Source: Sulfidibacterium sp964549335 (lineage in GTDB: Bacteria > Bacteroidota > Bacteroidia > Bacteroidales > F082). Taken from it: 62,746 bases of DNA. Where the stretch lies: assembly GCA_964549335.1 (NCBI GenBank), contig CAZJUQ010000044.1, forward strand, positions 1 through 62,746, read 5' to 3'. Shown piece by piece: positions 35,309 through 44,469 of the stretch. The notes under the pieces were generated by a model. That model did no database searches, had not been told where the DNA came from, and worked only from the letters and a program-made list of their open reading frames with translations. How positions within the stretch are numbered: the stretch's first letter is position 1; the number at the start of each line of letters is the position of its first letter. Both the position numbers and the translations under genes were made by a program.

Positions 35309-36232
35309 TTATAATCCCTCTTTATCCATAAGTTCCAAAAAACAATCTTCGATATCAGGATTAATCTTTTCCAACTCAACATTGCGGTAACCTGTTTCCG
35401 TAAGGTATCTGTTCAAATCCCTTTCGTTAAAACCACTTTTGCCGTCAACGGCAAAATGAATATAATCGCCGAAACGGTACACCGATTTAATATTTCCGAA
35501 AGATTTAATATCGCCCGGAAGATTTTGCATGGAGGAGGTTCTGATTTTGAAAAGTTTGTAAGGATAATCGTTTATAACCTTGTCAGGAGTAGCTACCGAA
35601 AGCAGATTTCCGTTTTGCATTAGGGCTATTTTATCGCACAATGAGGCTTCGGACATATACGGAGTTGACACCAAAATTGTTATGCCGTAGTTTTTCATTT
35701 TTTTCAGGATACCCCAAAATTCCATACGCGACACGGCATCCACCCCCGTTGTAGGTTCGTCGAGAACAAGAATGTCGGGTTTGTGAATCAAAGCACACGA
35801 GAGAGCCAATTTTTGTTTCATACCTCCCGAAAGATCACCGGCACGCCTGTTCTTAAAGGGCTCTATCTGGCTGTAAATATCTTTTATAAGCCCGTAATTT
35901 TCTTTTACCGATGTATTAAAAATACCGGCATAAAAATTCAGGTTCTCTTGCACTGTTAAATCCATATACAAAGAGAAACGTCCCGGCATGTATCCGGTAA
36001 TTTTTCTTATGGATTTAAAGTCTTTTTCAACATCAAAACCGTTTACGGTAATTTTTCCTTTGTCGGGTAGCAGAAGGGTGGTAACAATGCGAAACAGGGT
36101 GGTTTTTCCTGCACCGTCGGGACCAATAAAACCGAACAATTCTCCTTTTCCGACACTTACCGAAACATCATTCAAGGCTTTAACCTTGCCAAAACTTTTG
36201 CTGACGTTGGCAATATCGATGGAGAAAGGCAT
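35309..36232 (-). CDS. ABC transporter ATP-binding protein, first of the pair
   Basis: A 307-residue ABC ATPase with Walker A GPDGAGKTTLFR, canonical signature DLSGGMKQKLALSCAL and Walker B ILVLDEPTTGVD. About 80 residues follow the ATPase core, a C-terminal extension common in ABC-2 drug exporters. It keeps the consensus signature that its partner lacks. The terminator at 36260-36308 lies just upstream, so this gene may need read-through or a promoter not recognised here. Confidence 0.9.
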   Translation of the reverse strand: MPFSIDIANVSKSFGKVKALNDVSVSVGKGELFGFIGPDGAGKTTLFRIVTTLLLPDKGKITVNGFDVEKDFKSIRKITGYMPGRFSLYMDLTVQENLNFYAGIFNTSVKENYGLIKDIYSQIEPFKNRRAGDLSGGMKQKLALSCALIHKPDILVLDEPTTGVDAVSRMEFWGILKKMKNYGITILVSTPYMSEASLCDKIALMQNGNLLSVATPDKVINDYPYKLFKIRTSSMQNLPGDIKSFGNIKSVYRFGDYIHFAVDGKSGFNERDLNRYLTETGYRNVELEKINPDIEDCFLELMDKEGL

Positions 36233-36259
36233 TTAAAAAGCGGTTTTGGTGAAAACAGG

Positions 36260-36308
36260 AAAAAAGGTTTTAAAAGCCGGCGCAAAAAGGCACCGCGCTT
36301 TTAAAACC
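36260..36308 (-). terminator. Rho-independent terminator inside the exporter gene run
   Basis: GGTTTTAAAAGC (36266-36277) and GCTTTTAAAACC (36297-36308) form a perfect 12-bp stem with a 19-nt loop. On the minus strand it is followed by six T (36265-36260). It lies 11 nt after the DUF2147 stop. Confidence 0.75.
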
Positions 36309-36318
36309 GTCAATAAAG

Positions 36319-36786
36319 TTATTTTTTAACCCGGGTCCAATATGTTGTACGTCCGAGCAGGCTAAAGCCTATATATCCCCGTATTTTCAACAAGTCTTTG
36401 TTGTCTTCGTCTTCAAACTCCATGTAACAGCTGTAAGTATTTCCGCTTTTGGGGTCGTAAATTTCGCCGTCCTCCCACTCATCGTCGCCGTCGAAAACAA
36501 AATCTTTGAGCAAAAGCAATCCCATAATGGGTCGTTTTTGGAGTTTGGGGTCGTCATTTTTGTCATCAACTTTAGGCTTACCTGTTTCGGGGTCAATAGG
36601 TTCTTTAAGCCAGACTATTTTCCCGAAATATTTGTCACCTTCTTTGTAAATTTGGATGTGTGCATCCTTGTCTTCGTTAAGCCAAACACCCAAAACATCG
36701 TCGGCTTTAACCTCCTGAGCCGCCACCTGTGTAAAAGGGTAAACAATCATTCCCAACAGCAGCATAATGATACTTGAAAATTTCAT
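36319..36786 (-). CDS. DUF2147 domain-containing secreted protein
   Basis: A 155-residue exported protein of unknown function. The signal peptide runs MKFSSIIMLLLGMIVYPF to about VAAQ. The body follows the DUF2147 pattern: VLGVWLNEDKDAHIQIYKEGDKYFGKIVWLKEP, then GLLLLKDFVFDGDDEWEDGEIYDPKSGNTYSCYM and IRGYIGFSLLGRTTYWTR. It sits between hlyD and the ABC ATPases and is followed by a terminator. ATG 36792 is an alternative start. Confidence 0.88.
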   Translation of the reverse strand: MKFSSIIMLLLGMIVYPFTQVAAQEVKADDVLGVWLNEDKDAHIQIYKEGDKYFGKIVWLKEPIDPETGKPKVDDKNDDPKLQKRPIMGLLLLKDFVFDGDDEWEDGEIYDPKSGNTYSCYMEFEDEDNKDLLKIRGYIGFSLLGRTTYWTRVKK

Positions 36787-36848
36787 ACGCATTAATATTT
36801 AATTAGTTAAACAATTTTTCCATATTTTCACCTCAACAAATATAAGCA

Positions 36849-37736
36849 TTACTTCAAATTAAACTCTCCCGGCATGCCTATCTTTATTGAACCGTTGTTT
36901 TTTACGGCTATTTTTACGGCGTAAACAAGGTTGACCCTCTCTTTTTTTGTTTGAATGGTTTTGGGAGTAAATTCAGCCGTTGACGAAATCCAAATTATTT
37001 TTCCTTCCACAATATTATTTTCGGATTTAGTTTTATCGAAAACAACATCTACGGTTTCGCCTATTTTTATTTCGGGCAATTGGTCTCCGCTTACGTACGC
37101 CTTCAGTTTCATAACGCTTAAATCGGCAACTTTATACAAAGGTTTGCCCGGCACTGCAAGTTCGCCCTTTTCGATATATTTTACCAATACTGTTCCTTCA
37201 ACGGGATTTTTAATAAAACATTTATCAATATTCCTGTCTATCTGTTCAATTTGTGTTTCTATCGATTTTATTTGAGCCAACACCGACTGTTTTTTCACTT
37301 TTGTTGCCCTTATCTGTTTTTTATTCAGTTCCACAAGCCCGTTTATGTCGTCCAACTGTTTTTGAGTAGCGGCTTTGCTGTTAAAGAGGTTTAAAATTCT
37401 TTTTTGTGTTTTAATGTTATTTTCCAATTGCTGTTTTTGAACCGCAATGGAAGCGTTAATGCTTTCCAGTTGCGATGCAACTCCGTTTTTATTAGTAATC
37501 AAAAGTTCTTTTTTCAAATGCAAATCGGTAGTGTCAATAAGTCCCACTATTTGGCCTGCACTCAATTTATCGCCCTCTTCCGCACTAAAGGTTAAAATTT
37601 CGCCTTGTACCTGTGCCGACACCATTATTTCCGTTGCTTCGAAATTGCCGTATGCAAAAGATTTCTCTTTTTTTATATTACACGATGATAAAAGAATTAT
37701 TGCCGTTAAGGGTAAAAATATTCTGTAAATTTTCAT
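36849..37736 (-). CDS. HlyD-family efflux periplasmic adaptor (lipoprotein)
   Basis: Membrane fusion protein linking the ABC permeases to the TolC channel. It has 295 residues. The N-terminus ends in a lipobox (ILLSSC), so it is probably lipid-anchored. Next come a biotinyl-lipoyl half (VSAQVQGEILTFSAEEGDKLSAGQIVG), a helical hairpin of about 100 residues, the return half (FIKNPVEGTVLVKYIEKGELAVPGKPLY) and a beta-barrel. It is 17 nt downstream of the TolC-family gene. Confidence 0.93.
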   Translation of the reverse strand: MKIYRIFLPLTAIILLSSCNIKKEKSFAYGNFEATEIMVSAQVQGEILTFSAEEGDKLSAGQIVGLIDTTDLHLKKELLITNKNGVASQLESINASIAVQKQQLENNIKTQKRILNLFNSKAATQKQLDDINGLVELNKKQIRATKVKKQSVLAQIKSIETQIEQIDRNIDKCFIKNPVEGTVLVKYIEKGELAVPGKPLYKVADLSVMKLKAYVSGDQLPEIKIGETVDVVFDKTKSENNIVEGKIIWISSTAEFTPKTIQTKKERVNLVYAVKIAVKNNGSIKIGMPGEFNLK

Positions 37737-37753
37737 ATATTCCTCTTTTTCAA

Positions 37754-39022
37754 TTACAAATTTCCCATTAATGTAATGTACATGTATTTTGCATAAAGCA
37801 GTTGCAATTCGTGAGCCAACGCTTGCATTTGCAATTTAGCAAGTTTGTTAACCTCCAAAAGGTAGTTCGTGGGGGTTAATGTTCCGTTTTTCAATTGGGA
37901 CAATGCTTTATCCTCAACGGTTTTTTGCAAACTTATTATTTGATGGTCCGATTTTATCAACTTCTCAAATTTATCAATTTCGGCTTTTTGTTTTTCAAGT
38001 TCGGCTTTTAAGTTTTGGTTTATTCTCTCTTTTTTCAAATCGATGATACTGTTTTGTATCGACAGTATTTGCTTTTCGCGTTTCACCTTGTTCCAATCGT
38101 AAATTTGCCAATTCAGTTTCAACCCAATCATAAAGTAGGTGTCAAAATTATTGTTTAACATATCGTAGCCCGGTCTTCCGTATCCCGCCTGACCAAATGC
38201 GATAAATTTAGGCATACGTTTTGCCGAGCTTATTTTTTTTAACGTTTCCAGGTGTTTTTGCTGCAACGACAGCAAAACAAAATCGGGACGGTTGTTAACA
38301 AAATCGAGATTAAAACTTGACACTTCCGGTTTTTTAAGCGATTCAATACCGGTAATGTTTTCGCCGGTAATTTGGCTAAGCGCTCCCATAATTCCCTTTG
38401 CATCTTCTGATGTTTTAATGATACTTTGTTCAAGCAGGTTTTTCTCCACTTTCAAGGCATTCAAATCGGCAACAAGCATAATTCCGTTATCAACGGCTTT
38501 TTGTCCGTCCGAAATTTGTTCTTCAATATTCTTTTTTGTAATTTTCAATACCGATATATTATCGCGTAACAACAATGCGCTGAAAAACAACTTTATTACC
38601 TGTTCTTTTATATTGTACAGCGCCATATCCGTTTCACCGTTCGACAATTGCAGGTTGCTCTTTTCCACTCTTTTCATTGCCGAGGCATATCCTCCGTCCC
38701 AAATCATTTGACTGAGGTTGACATTAAGTTTATACCAATCTTTACTTAACGGTTCAACGGAAAACTGGGGTAAAGGAGGTAAAGGGACTTTTGTAACGTC
38801 GGACTGGTACGAAACCTGTCCGTTAAGGTTGAAGAGAGGAAAATAATTTGTGTTGATATTTTTTGTTTTTAAACCGGATATTTCTCCGTTCAGTTCCGGA
38901 ATATTACTTTCGGGTGCATTTTCCAGGGCTTTTTTCAAACAATAATCCAGGGTTATCTTTCCTGTTTGTCCGAAAATTAACGGAGGAATAATCATCATTA
39001 ATATCAAAAACCATTTTCTCAT
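37754..39022 (-). CDS. TolC-family outer-membrane efflux protein
   Basis: Outer-membrane channel of the exporter, 422 residues from ATG 39022. The signal peptide is MRKWFLILMMIIPPLIFG/Q. Two long helical repeats alternate with barrel strands, e.g. LDYCLKKALENAPESN at the start of repeat one and FDTYFMIGLKLNWQIYDWNKVKREKQ in repeat two. In-frame codons upstream to 39043 add no signal-like sequence. First gene of the exporter run. Confidence 0.93.
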   Translation of the reverse strand: MRKWFLILMMIIPPLIFGQTGKITLDYCLKKALENAPESNIPELNGEISGLKTKNINTNYFPLFNLNGQVSYQSDVTKVPLPPLPQFSVEPLSKDWYKLNVNLSQMIWDGGYASAMKRVEKSNLQLSNGETDMALYNIKEQVIKLFFSALLLRDNISVLKITKKNIEEQISDGQKAVDNGIMLVADLNALKVEKNLLEQSIIKTSEDAKGIMGALSQITGENITGIESLKKPEVSSFNLDFVNNRPDFVLLSLQQKHLETLKKISSAKRMPKFIAFGQAGYGRPGYDMLNNNFDTYFMIGLKLNWQIYDWNKVKREKQILSIQNSIIDLKKERINQNLKAELEKQKAEIDKFEKLIKSDHQIISLQKTVEDKALSQLKNGTLTPTNYLLEVNKLAKLQMQALAHELQLLYAKYMYITLMGNL

Positions 39023-39112
39023 CTGTAAAAAATTCATAATCAAATTTGTGGAAAGGAGATGTTTCGGACAAACATCTCGCTTTACTTACCGTTCAACAAT
39101 TTACAAACCTAT

Positions 39113-39120
39113 CAAAAGTA
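39113..39120 (-). promoter_or_regulatory. Bacteroidota -7 element for the exporter run
   Basis: Reads TACTTTTG on the minus strand, about 90 nt before the ATG at 39022. A second match (TAGGTTTG, 39111-39104) adjoins it. Spacing to a -33 box is poor. Confidence 0.4.
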
Positions 39121-39177
39121 TATTTTTTTTCAATAGGACGGGAGGAATGTTTGAAAAATATTAATTTAGCCTCTGAA

Positions 39178-40065
39178 ATGGCTACCGGAGAAGAAAAATA
39201 TTACAAAAAACGTTTGGGGACATCATATATTACCACAATTATCAGTATTACTTTGGTACTGTTCACATTGGGTTTTTTCGCGCTTTTAATGGTTCATGCA
39301 AAAACCTTATCCGAATACGTAAAAGAGAATATAGGTTTTGAAATAATAATAAAGCCGGGGGTAAAAGAAGCCGATATTTTACATCTGCAAAAACGGTTGG
39401 ACACAGAACCATATATAAAATCGACGGAATACATTACCCGCGAAGAGGCTGTTAAACGCCTTTCGGAATCGCTTGGAGATGATTTTGTACAATTTATCGG
39501 CGAAGACGACAATCCGCTGCTGCCATCAATAGACGTACGACTGAAAGCGAGTTGGGCAAACAACGACAGCATCGCCCAAATAGAACAACAACTGTTGAAA
39601 AACAAAACTGTAAAAGAGATTTATTATCAAAAATCGCTTGTACATATCATTAATAAAAACCTGAACAAACTCGGCATCGTCACTCTTGTTATAAGCATTC
39701 TGCTTCTCAGCATTGCCATCGCGTTAATTAACAACACCATCAGGTTATCCATCTATTCGAAAAGATTTATCATTAAGGGTATGCAATTGGTTGGCGCTAC
39801 CGAAACTTTCATAATGCGGCCTTTTATAGTAAGGAGTATATATCATGGAATAATAAGCGGAATATTATCGTTGTTAATGTTAACGGGATTGATTTTTATA
39901 GCCCGCAGAAATATTCCGGAACTCATATTGATAGAAGACCCTTTCAGGCTTGCTTCGGTTTATGCTGTAATTTTACTTACCGGAATTGTTATTTCGGGGC
40001 TGTCAACTTGGTTTGCGGTAAAGAAATATCTGAGACTCGGCTCCGACAAGATATATCTTTTATGA
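39178..40065 (+). CDS. ftsX: Cell division protein FtsX-like permease
   Basis: A 295-residue membrane protein: helix near 18-38, an extracytoplasmic domain (VKENIGFEIIIKPG to LLKNKTVKEIYYQKS), then three C-terminal helices (VTLVISILLLSIAIALINNT onward). This is the FtsX layout, where the protein with FtsE links division to peptidoglycan hydrolases. ATG 39178 was chosen; the in-frame sequence upstream to 39046 is not conserved-looking. No ftsE is adjacent. The order ftsX-DUF3098-uppP-truB is common in Bacteroidota. Confidence 0.88.
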   Translation: MATGEEKYYKKRLGTSYITTIISITLVLFTLGFFALLMVHAKTLSEYVKENIGFEIIIKPGVKEADILHLQKRLDTEPYIKSTEYITREEAVKRLSESLGDDFVQFIGEDDNPLLPSIDVRLKASWANNDSIAQIEQQLLKNKTVKEIYYQKSLVHIINKNLNKLGIVTLVISILLLSIAIALINNTIRLSIYSKRFIIKGMQLVGATETFIMRPFIVRSIYHGIISGILSLLMLTGLIFIARRNIPELILIEDPFRLASVYAVILLTGIVISGLSTWFAVKKYLRLGSDKIYLL

Positions 40066-40096
40066 TTTTTTTTAACTTTCGGAATTAAAAACTGTT

Positions 40097-40104
40097 TACT
40101 TTTG
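40097..40104 (+). promoter_or_regulatory. Bacteroidota -7 element for DUF3098-uppP-truB
   Basis: TACTTTTG lies 15 nt before ATG 40120, giving a predicted start near 40111 and ruling out an in-frame TTG at 40102. Confidence 0.5.
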
Positions 40105-40119
40105 GCAAAAAATAATATC

Positions 40120-40380
40120 ATGTCGAATCAGAAGCAACAAACAAAAACCAAAACTCCGGTACAATTTGCGTTTGACAAAGAAAAATACCTCTGGTTGATT
40201 ATCGGTTTAATTGTAAGTTTACTGGGTTTTGTAATAATGATAGGCGGCAAATCGGATGACCCGCATGTATTCAACGAAAGCATTTTTAATTTTCAACGGA
40301 TAACACTGGCGCCTATACTCGTACTTGCCGGATATGGCGTTGTACTTTATGCCATACTGAAAAAACCCAAAAAGGAGTAG
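40120..40380 (+). CDS. DUF3098 domain-containing small membrane protein
   Basis: An 86-residue protein with two membrane helices (about 27-46 and 66-80) joined by a loop GGKSDDPHVFNESIFNFQRITLAP, which is the DUF3098 signature. Function unknown. It is conserved between ftsX and uppP in Bacteroidota. Confidence 0.88.
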   Translation: MSNQKQQTKTKTPVQFAFDKEKYLWLIIGLIVSLLGFVIMIGGKSDDPHVFNESIFNFQRITLAPILVLAGYGVVLYAILKKPKKE

Positions 40381-40477
40381 TTAAAACAAATCGACTTTAG
40401 GTATGACGCTTTTTTACAATTTATCTGCATATCCTGATATTTTTCACAACCTTTTTTCCGTATCAGCCGCAGAAAGC

Positions 40478-41257
40478 ATGTCGTGGTTAGAAGCATTCAT
40501 TATTGCCGTAGTGGAAGGACTTACCGAATTTTTACCCGTATCATCAACGGGACATATGATTTTGACCGAAGGTATCCTTGGCATGAAAAGCAATGATTTT
40601 ATTCAAGCCTTTATTATCAATATCCAATTCGGGGCAATTTTGTCGGTTGTGGTTTTGTATTGGAAACGATTTTTTCAAACCTTGAAGTTCTATTACAAAC
40701 TGTTCGTTGCCTTTTTGCCCGCAGCTTTTTTCGGATTGCTTCTGAGCGATTATATCGACCGGCTTCTCGAGAGCGTTTATGTGGTTGCCGTTATGCTTGT
40801 ATTGGGCGGTATTGTCCTTGTTTTTGTGGACAAATGGTTCAAAAATCCCTCCGAAAATCAGGAGATAACATATAAAAAGGCATTTATAATCGGTTTTTAC
40901 CAGGTTATCGCAATGATACCCGGCGTATCAAGGTCGGCAGCAACAATTATCGGGGGAATGACTCAAAAGTTAACAAAAAAGAATGCAGCCGAATTCTCCT
41001 TTTTCCTTGCAGTGCCTACCATGTTTGCCGCCTCGGCATATAAACTGCTTAAAAATTATACCGCCTTCAACAGCGACAATATCGATATTCTGATTTTCGG
41101 TAATATAGTGGCTTTTATAGTTGCTTTTTTTGCCATAAAATCATTTATCAGCTATCTTACCAATCACGGCTTTAAAATTTTCGGATATTACCGCATTATT
41201 GTAGGGTTGGTAATTATAATTCTGTATGCCTTTGGTGTTGACCTAACTATTTCGTAA
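40478..41257 (+). CDS. uppP: Undecaprenyl-diphosphatase UppP (BacA)
   Basis: Integral membrane enzyme that recycles undecaprenyl diphosphate and can confer bacitracin resistance. Motifs: VEGLTEFLPVSSTGHMIL, with the E-rich and SSTGH catalytic segments, and IPGVSRSAATIIGGM. From ATG 40478 (MSWLEAFII, the usual N-terminus) it has 259 residues; an ATG at 40403 would add 25 non-family residues. Its TAA overlaps the truB ATG. It acts on the same lipid carrier made by uppS at 4.2 kb. Confidence 0.93.
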   Translation: MSWLEAFIIAVVEGLTEFLPVSSTGHMILTEGILGMKSNDFIQAFIINIQFGAILSVVVLYWKRFFQTLKFYYKLFVAFLPAAFFGLLLSDYIDRLLESVYVVAVMLVLGGIVLVFVDKWFKNPSENQEITYKKAFIIGFYQVIAMIPGVSRSAATIIGGMTQKLTKKNAAEFSFFLAVPTMFAASAYKLLKNYTAFNSDNIDILIFGNIVAFIVAFFAIKSFISYLTNHGFKIFGYYRIIVGLVIIILYAFGVDLTIS

Positions 41258-41955
41258 TGGCTTTTAATTTTGTTGAAGGAGAGGTTTTGCTAATCGACAA
41301 ACCAGAGGGGTGGACATCGTTTGATGTTGTGAATTTCTTGCGTTCCTTTTTACGCAAAATATACAATTTAAAAAAGTTGAAAGTGGGACATGCCGGAACA
41401 TTAGACCCCCTCGCTACCGGATTGCTTATTGTATGTACAGGCAAAAAGACAAAAGAGATAGAAAAATTTCAAGGAATGCCAAAAGTTTACGTAGGCACAA
41501 TGACAATAGGCGCCACAACACCCTCTTACGATTTGGAAACCGAAATCGACAAAACCTACGGTACCGAGGGAATAGACAAGAAACTTTTGCAAAATGTAAA
41601 AAATAAATTTACCGGTGAAATAGAACAACTGCCCCCAGCATATTCAGCGGTAAAAATAAAGGGCGAAAGAGCATATCAACTTGCACGGAAACAGGAAAAT
41701 CCAAATTTAAAAAAACGCAAGGTATTCATCGAAAGTTTCGAATTGTTATCTTTCGACCTGCCTGATATCGACTTTTACGTAAAATGCAGCAAAGGAACAT
41801 ATATCAGATCATTGGTTTATGATTTCGGCAAAGCATTAAACTCGGGAGCATATTTAAAAAAGCTGAGGAGAACGCAAATAGGCGAATTTAATGTTAACAG
41901 TGCATATACCCTCGACGAATTTAAAGCTGCCGTGCTGAAGGAAAAGCAGGGCTGA
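41257..41955 (+). CDS. truB: tRNA pseudouridine(55) synthase TruB
   Basis: Makes pseudouridine 55 in the T-loop of tRNAs. The 232 residues include IDKPEGWTSFDVV, GHAGTLDPLATGLL with the catalytic Asp, PPAYSAVKIKGERAYQLAR, and CSKGTYIRSLVYDFG. The start overlaps the uppP stop by one base (TAATG). The C-terminal PUA-like extension of longer TruBs is short. Convergent with rnc, 9 nt apart. Confidence 0.95.
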   Translation: MAFNFVEGEVLLIDKPEGWTSFDVVNFLRSFLRKIYNLKKLKVGHAGTLDPLATGLLIVCTGKKTKEIEKFQGMPKVYVGTMTIGATTPSYDLETEIDKTYGTEGIDKKLLQNVKNKFTGEIEQLPPAYSAVKIKGERAYQLARKQENPNLKKRKVFIESFELLSFDLPDIDFYVKCSKGTYIRSLVYDFGKALNSGAYLKKLRRTQIGEFNVNSAYTLDEFKAAVLKEKQG

Positions 41956-41964
41956 AAAAGGAGA

Positions 41965-42702
41965 CTAAAAGTTGTTCTGTCTGTTTCCGGCAAGTTTCGA
42001 CCACGATTTTTCTGCCGACAGGTTTTCGGCACCTTTTATTGTGTAGTCATATGCACTCTCCAAAGGTTTATCGTCGACAAAGGTGGTTATTTTATATCTT
42101 ATTCTGCCGTCTTTTTGTTTCTCTTCTTCAAGAACGAAATCAAGCTTTTGTTTAGTTTTTTGAGCCCACTCAATCATTTTACTTTTATAACTTATCTCCT
42201 CTTTTTGCAGTTTGTCGAGGTCGTAATGAATACTTAAAATATGTTTTATAACAATTTTTTTTGTAAATCGAAAACCTTTGTCGAGATAAATGGCTCCTAT
42301 CATTGCTTCAAAGGCGTCGCCACCGGCAGAACGGCTGTGAATTTGTTCGGACGAACCGATTTGCATATATTTTTTAAGCCCCAGTTTGTTTGCCAACCTG
42401 TTCAGTGAAGAACGGCTAACTATTTTTGAACGCATATCGGTTAAAAACCCTTCGCTTTTATATGGGAAACGGCGAAACAGAAAATCGGCAACAATAAGGC
42501 TGATTACGGCATCGCCGAGATACTCAAGCCGTTCGTTGTTAATCTTAATACCCCCTTTGTATTTTATGGTTGCCGATTTGTGGCGCAAAGCCAATTTATA
42601 TAAAAAAACATTTCCGGGATAAAACCCGAAAATGTTTTTTATTGATTGTCGAAATTTTTTATCTGACGAAAAATAAAACCGGAAATAGCTTACCAATTGC
42701 AA
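41965..42702 (-). CDS. rnc: Ribonuclease III
   Basis: Cleaves double-stranded RNA in rRNA and mRNA processing. The 245 residues have the signature NERLEYLGDAVISLIVADFLF, the second metal-binding block SAGGDAFEAMIGAIYLDKGF, and a C-terminal double-stranded RNA-binding domain (MIEWAQKTKQKLDF to AEKSWSKLA). It lies 12 nt downstream of fabF, as is usual for the acpP-fabF-rnc operon of Bacteroidota. Confidence 0.96.
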   Translation of the reverse strand: MQLVSYFRFYFSSDKKFRQSIKNIFGFYPGNVFLYKLALRHKSATIKYKGGIKINNERLEYLGDAVISLIVADFLFRRFPYKSEGFLTDMRSKIVSRSSLNRLANKLGLKKYMQIGSSEQIHSRSAGGDAFEAMIGAIYLDKGFRFTKKIVIKHILSIHYDLDKLQKEEISYKSKMIEWAQKTKQKLDFVLEEEKQKDGRIRYKITTFVDDKPLESAYDYTIKGAENLSAEKSWSKLAGNRQNNF

Positions 42703-42714
42703 AGCGAAACAGTA

Positions 42715-43968
42715 TTATTTCTCAAATTTTTTAAATATTATTGAAGCATTGTGTCCTCCGAAACCGAATGTATTGCTGAGGGCAGCATTGATTTTGCGCT
42801 CTACCGCATTGTGAAAAGTAAAGTTGAGTTTGTTGTCTATATCGGGATCATCGGTAAAATGATTGATAGTGGGGGGCACAATGTCGTTTTTGACCGCCAA
42901 CAGTGTTGCTATTGCTTCTATTGCGCCGGCACCGCCGAGGAGGTGTCCTGTCATCGATTTTGTCGAGTTAATATTAATTTTATAGGCGTGTTCCTTAAAA
43001 AGATTAACAATTGCCTTGGGCTCAACAATATCACCTACCGGTGTAGAAGTTCCGTGAGTATTTATATGGTCTATTTCGTCGGGTTTAAGTCCGGCATCTT
43101 CGATAGCGGCTTTCATACAAAGATATGCTCCCAAGCCTTCGGGATGAGGAGCCGTCATATGGTAAGCATCGCCCGAGAGGCCTGCACCTGCAACTTCGGC
43201 ATAAATTTTCGCTCCCCTGGCAAGTGCATGTTCCAACTCTTCGAAAATAAGTCCGGCACCTCCTTCACCGATAACAAAACCGTCGCGGTCTTTATCAAAC
43301 GGACGCGAAGCTGTTTCGGGATCATCATTTCTTGTCGATATGGCATGCATGGCATTAAATCCGCCCACACCCGCTTGCGACACCGCTGCTTCGGAACCGC
43401 CGGCAACAAAAGCATCGGCTTTGCCGAGCCTTATGTAATTGTATGCATCAGCAAGGGCATTTGCCGAGGAGGCACAAGCTGAAACAGTGGCATAATTGGG
43501 ACCTCTGAAACCGTATTTCATGGATATGTGTCCCGCGCAAATATCTGCAATCATTTTGGGAATAAAAAACGGATTGAACCGGGGCGTTCCGTCACCTGTG
43601 GCAAAATTCGAGATTTCATTCAAAAAGGTGTCCAAACCACCAATTCCCGAAGCCCAAATAACTCCGACACGGTTCCCGTCAATATTCTCACCGTTTAGTC
43701 CGGCATCTTCCACGGCTTGCGATGCCGCAAAAAGCCCTAACTGGGCATAACGGTCAAATTTGCGCGCTTCCTTTCGGCCTAAATACTGTCGTGCATCAAA
43801 GCCCTTAACCTCACATGCTATCTGGGTCTTGAACTTTGATGCATCGAATAGAGTAATTTTGGTACATCCGCTTTTTCCTTTAACAAGAGAATCCCAAAAC
43901 TCCTCAACAGTATTACCAATAGGAGTAATTGCGCCAATTCCGGTAACAACTACTCTCTTCAATTCCAT
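42715..43968 (-). CDS. fabF: 3-oxoacyl-[acyl-carrier-protein] synthase II
   Basis: Condensing enzyme of fatty acid elongation (KAS II). The 417 residues show the Cys-His-His set: Cys165 in TVSACASSANAL, a His in NTHGTSTPVGD, and a His in SMTGHLLGGAGAIEA. The terminal NTFGFGGHNAS is also typical. It is located 11 nt after the acyl carrier protein gene, its substrate carrier. Confidence 0.97.
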   Translation of the reverse strand: MELKRVVVTGIGAITPIGNTVEEFWDSLVKGKSGCTKITLFDASKFKTQIACEVKGFDARQYLGRKEARKFDRYAQLGLFAASQAVEDAGLNGENIDGNRVGVIWASGIGGLDTFLNEISNFATGDGTPRFNPFFIPKMIADICAGHISMKYGFRGPNYATVSACASSANALADAYNYIRLGKADAFVAGGSEAAVSQAGVGGFNAMHAISTRNDDPETASRPFDKDRDGFVIGEGGAGLIFEELEHALARGAKIYAEVAGAGLSGDAYHMTAPHPEGLGAYLCMKAAIEDAGLKPDEIDHINTHGTSTPVGDIVEPKAIVNLFKEHAYKININSTKSMTGHLLGGAGAIEAIATLLAVKNDIVPPTINHFTDDPDIDNKLNFTFHNAVERKINAALSNTFGFGGHNASIIFKKFEK

Positions 43969-43979
43969 AGAACCTTTTT

Positions 43980-44213
43980 CTACTGATGATTTTCAATGTA
44001 GGTGATGGCATCGCCAACAGTCTCGATTTTTTCAGCCTCTTCATCAGGAATAGAAAGATTGAACTCTTTTTCAAATTCCATGATAAGTTCAACCGTATCC
44101 AGCGAATCAGCGCCTAAATCATTGGTGAAGCTAGCTTCATTGGTAACTTCACTTTCCTCTACACCAAGTTTGTCAACAATAATGTTTACAACTCTTGAAC
44201 GAATGTCTGACAT
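43980..44213 (-). CDS. acpP: Acyl carrier protein
   Basis: A 77-residue acidic carrier. Ser37 in LGADSLDTVEL is the phosphopantetheine attachment site. The start MSDIRSRVVNIIVDKLG at ATG 44213 matches the family; an in-frame extension upstream to 44273 lacks homology and crosses the -7 element. First gene of acpP-fabF-rnc. Confidence 0.96.
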   Translation of the reverse strand: MSDIRSRVVNIIVDKLGVEESEVTNEASFTNDLGADSLDTVELIMEFEKEFNLSIPDEEAEKIETVGDAITYIENHQ

Positions 44214-44262
44214 ATGAATAAATTTTTTAGTTAAACAGGTTGCAAAGTAATGCATTAATGGG

Positions 44263-44270
44263 CAAATATA
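44263..44270 (-). promoter_or_regulatory. Bacteroidota -7 element for acpP-fabF-rnc
   Basis: Reads TATATTTG on the minus strand, 49 nt before the acpP ATG. It supports the shorter ACP start. No clear -33 box. Confidence 0.5.
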
Positions 44271-44469
44271 CAAAAAAAAGATAAAAAAAATGGAAAGTTA
44301 ACTCTAAAATAAACTGAAAAACAATTAGATAAAATTGTAATTAAATGATACTTCATACTTTTAGCAACAAAACTATTATTGGAGTACCTTATTATATATT
44401 TAGCTTGCCTATTGCAAAAAGCATCATAAAGATTTGTTATTTTAGCCACCCGAATGAAATAACTTTTTT

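Noticed and set aside
42751..43482. 243-codon frame antisense to fabF
   Set aside because: fabF is unmistakable on the other strand and the antisense translation is low-quality, Cys/Arg-rich sequence.
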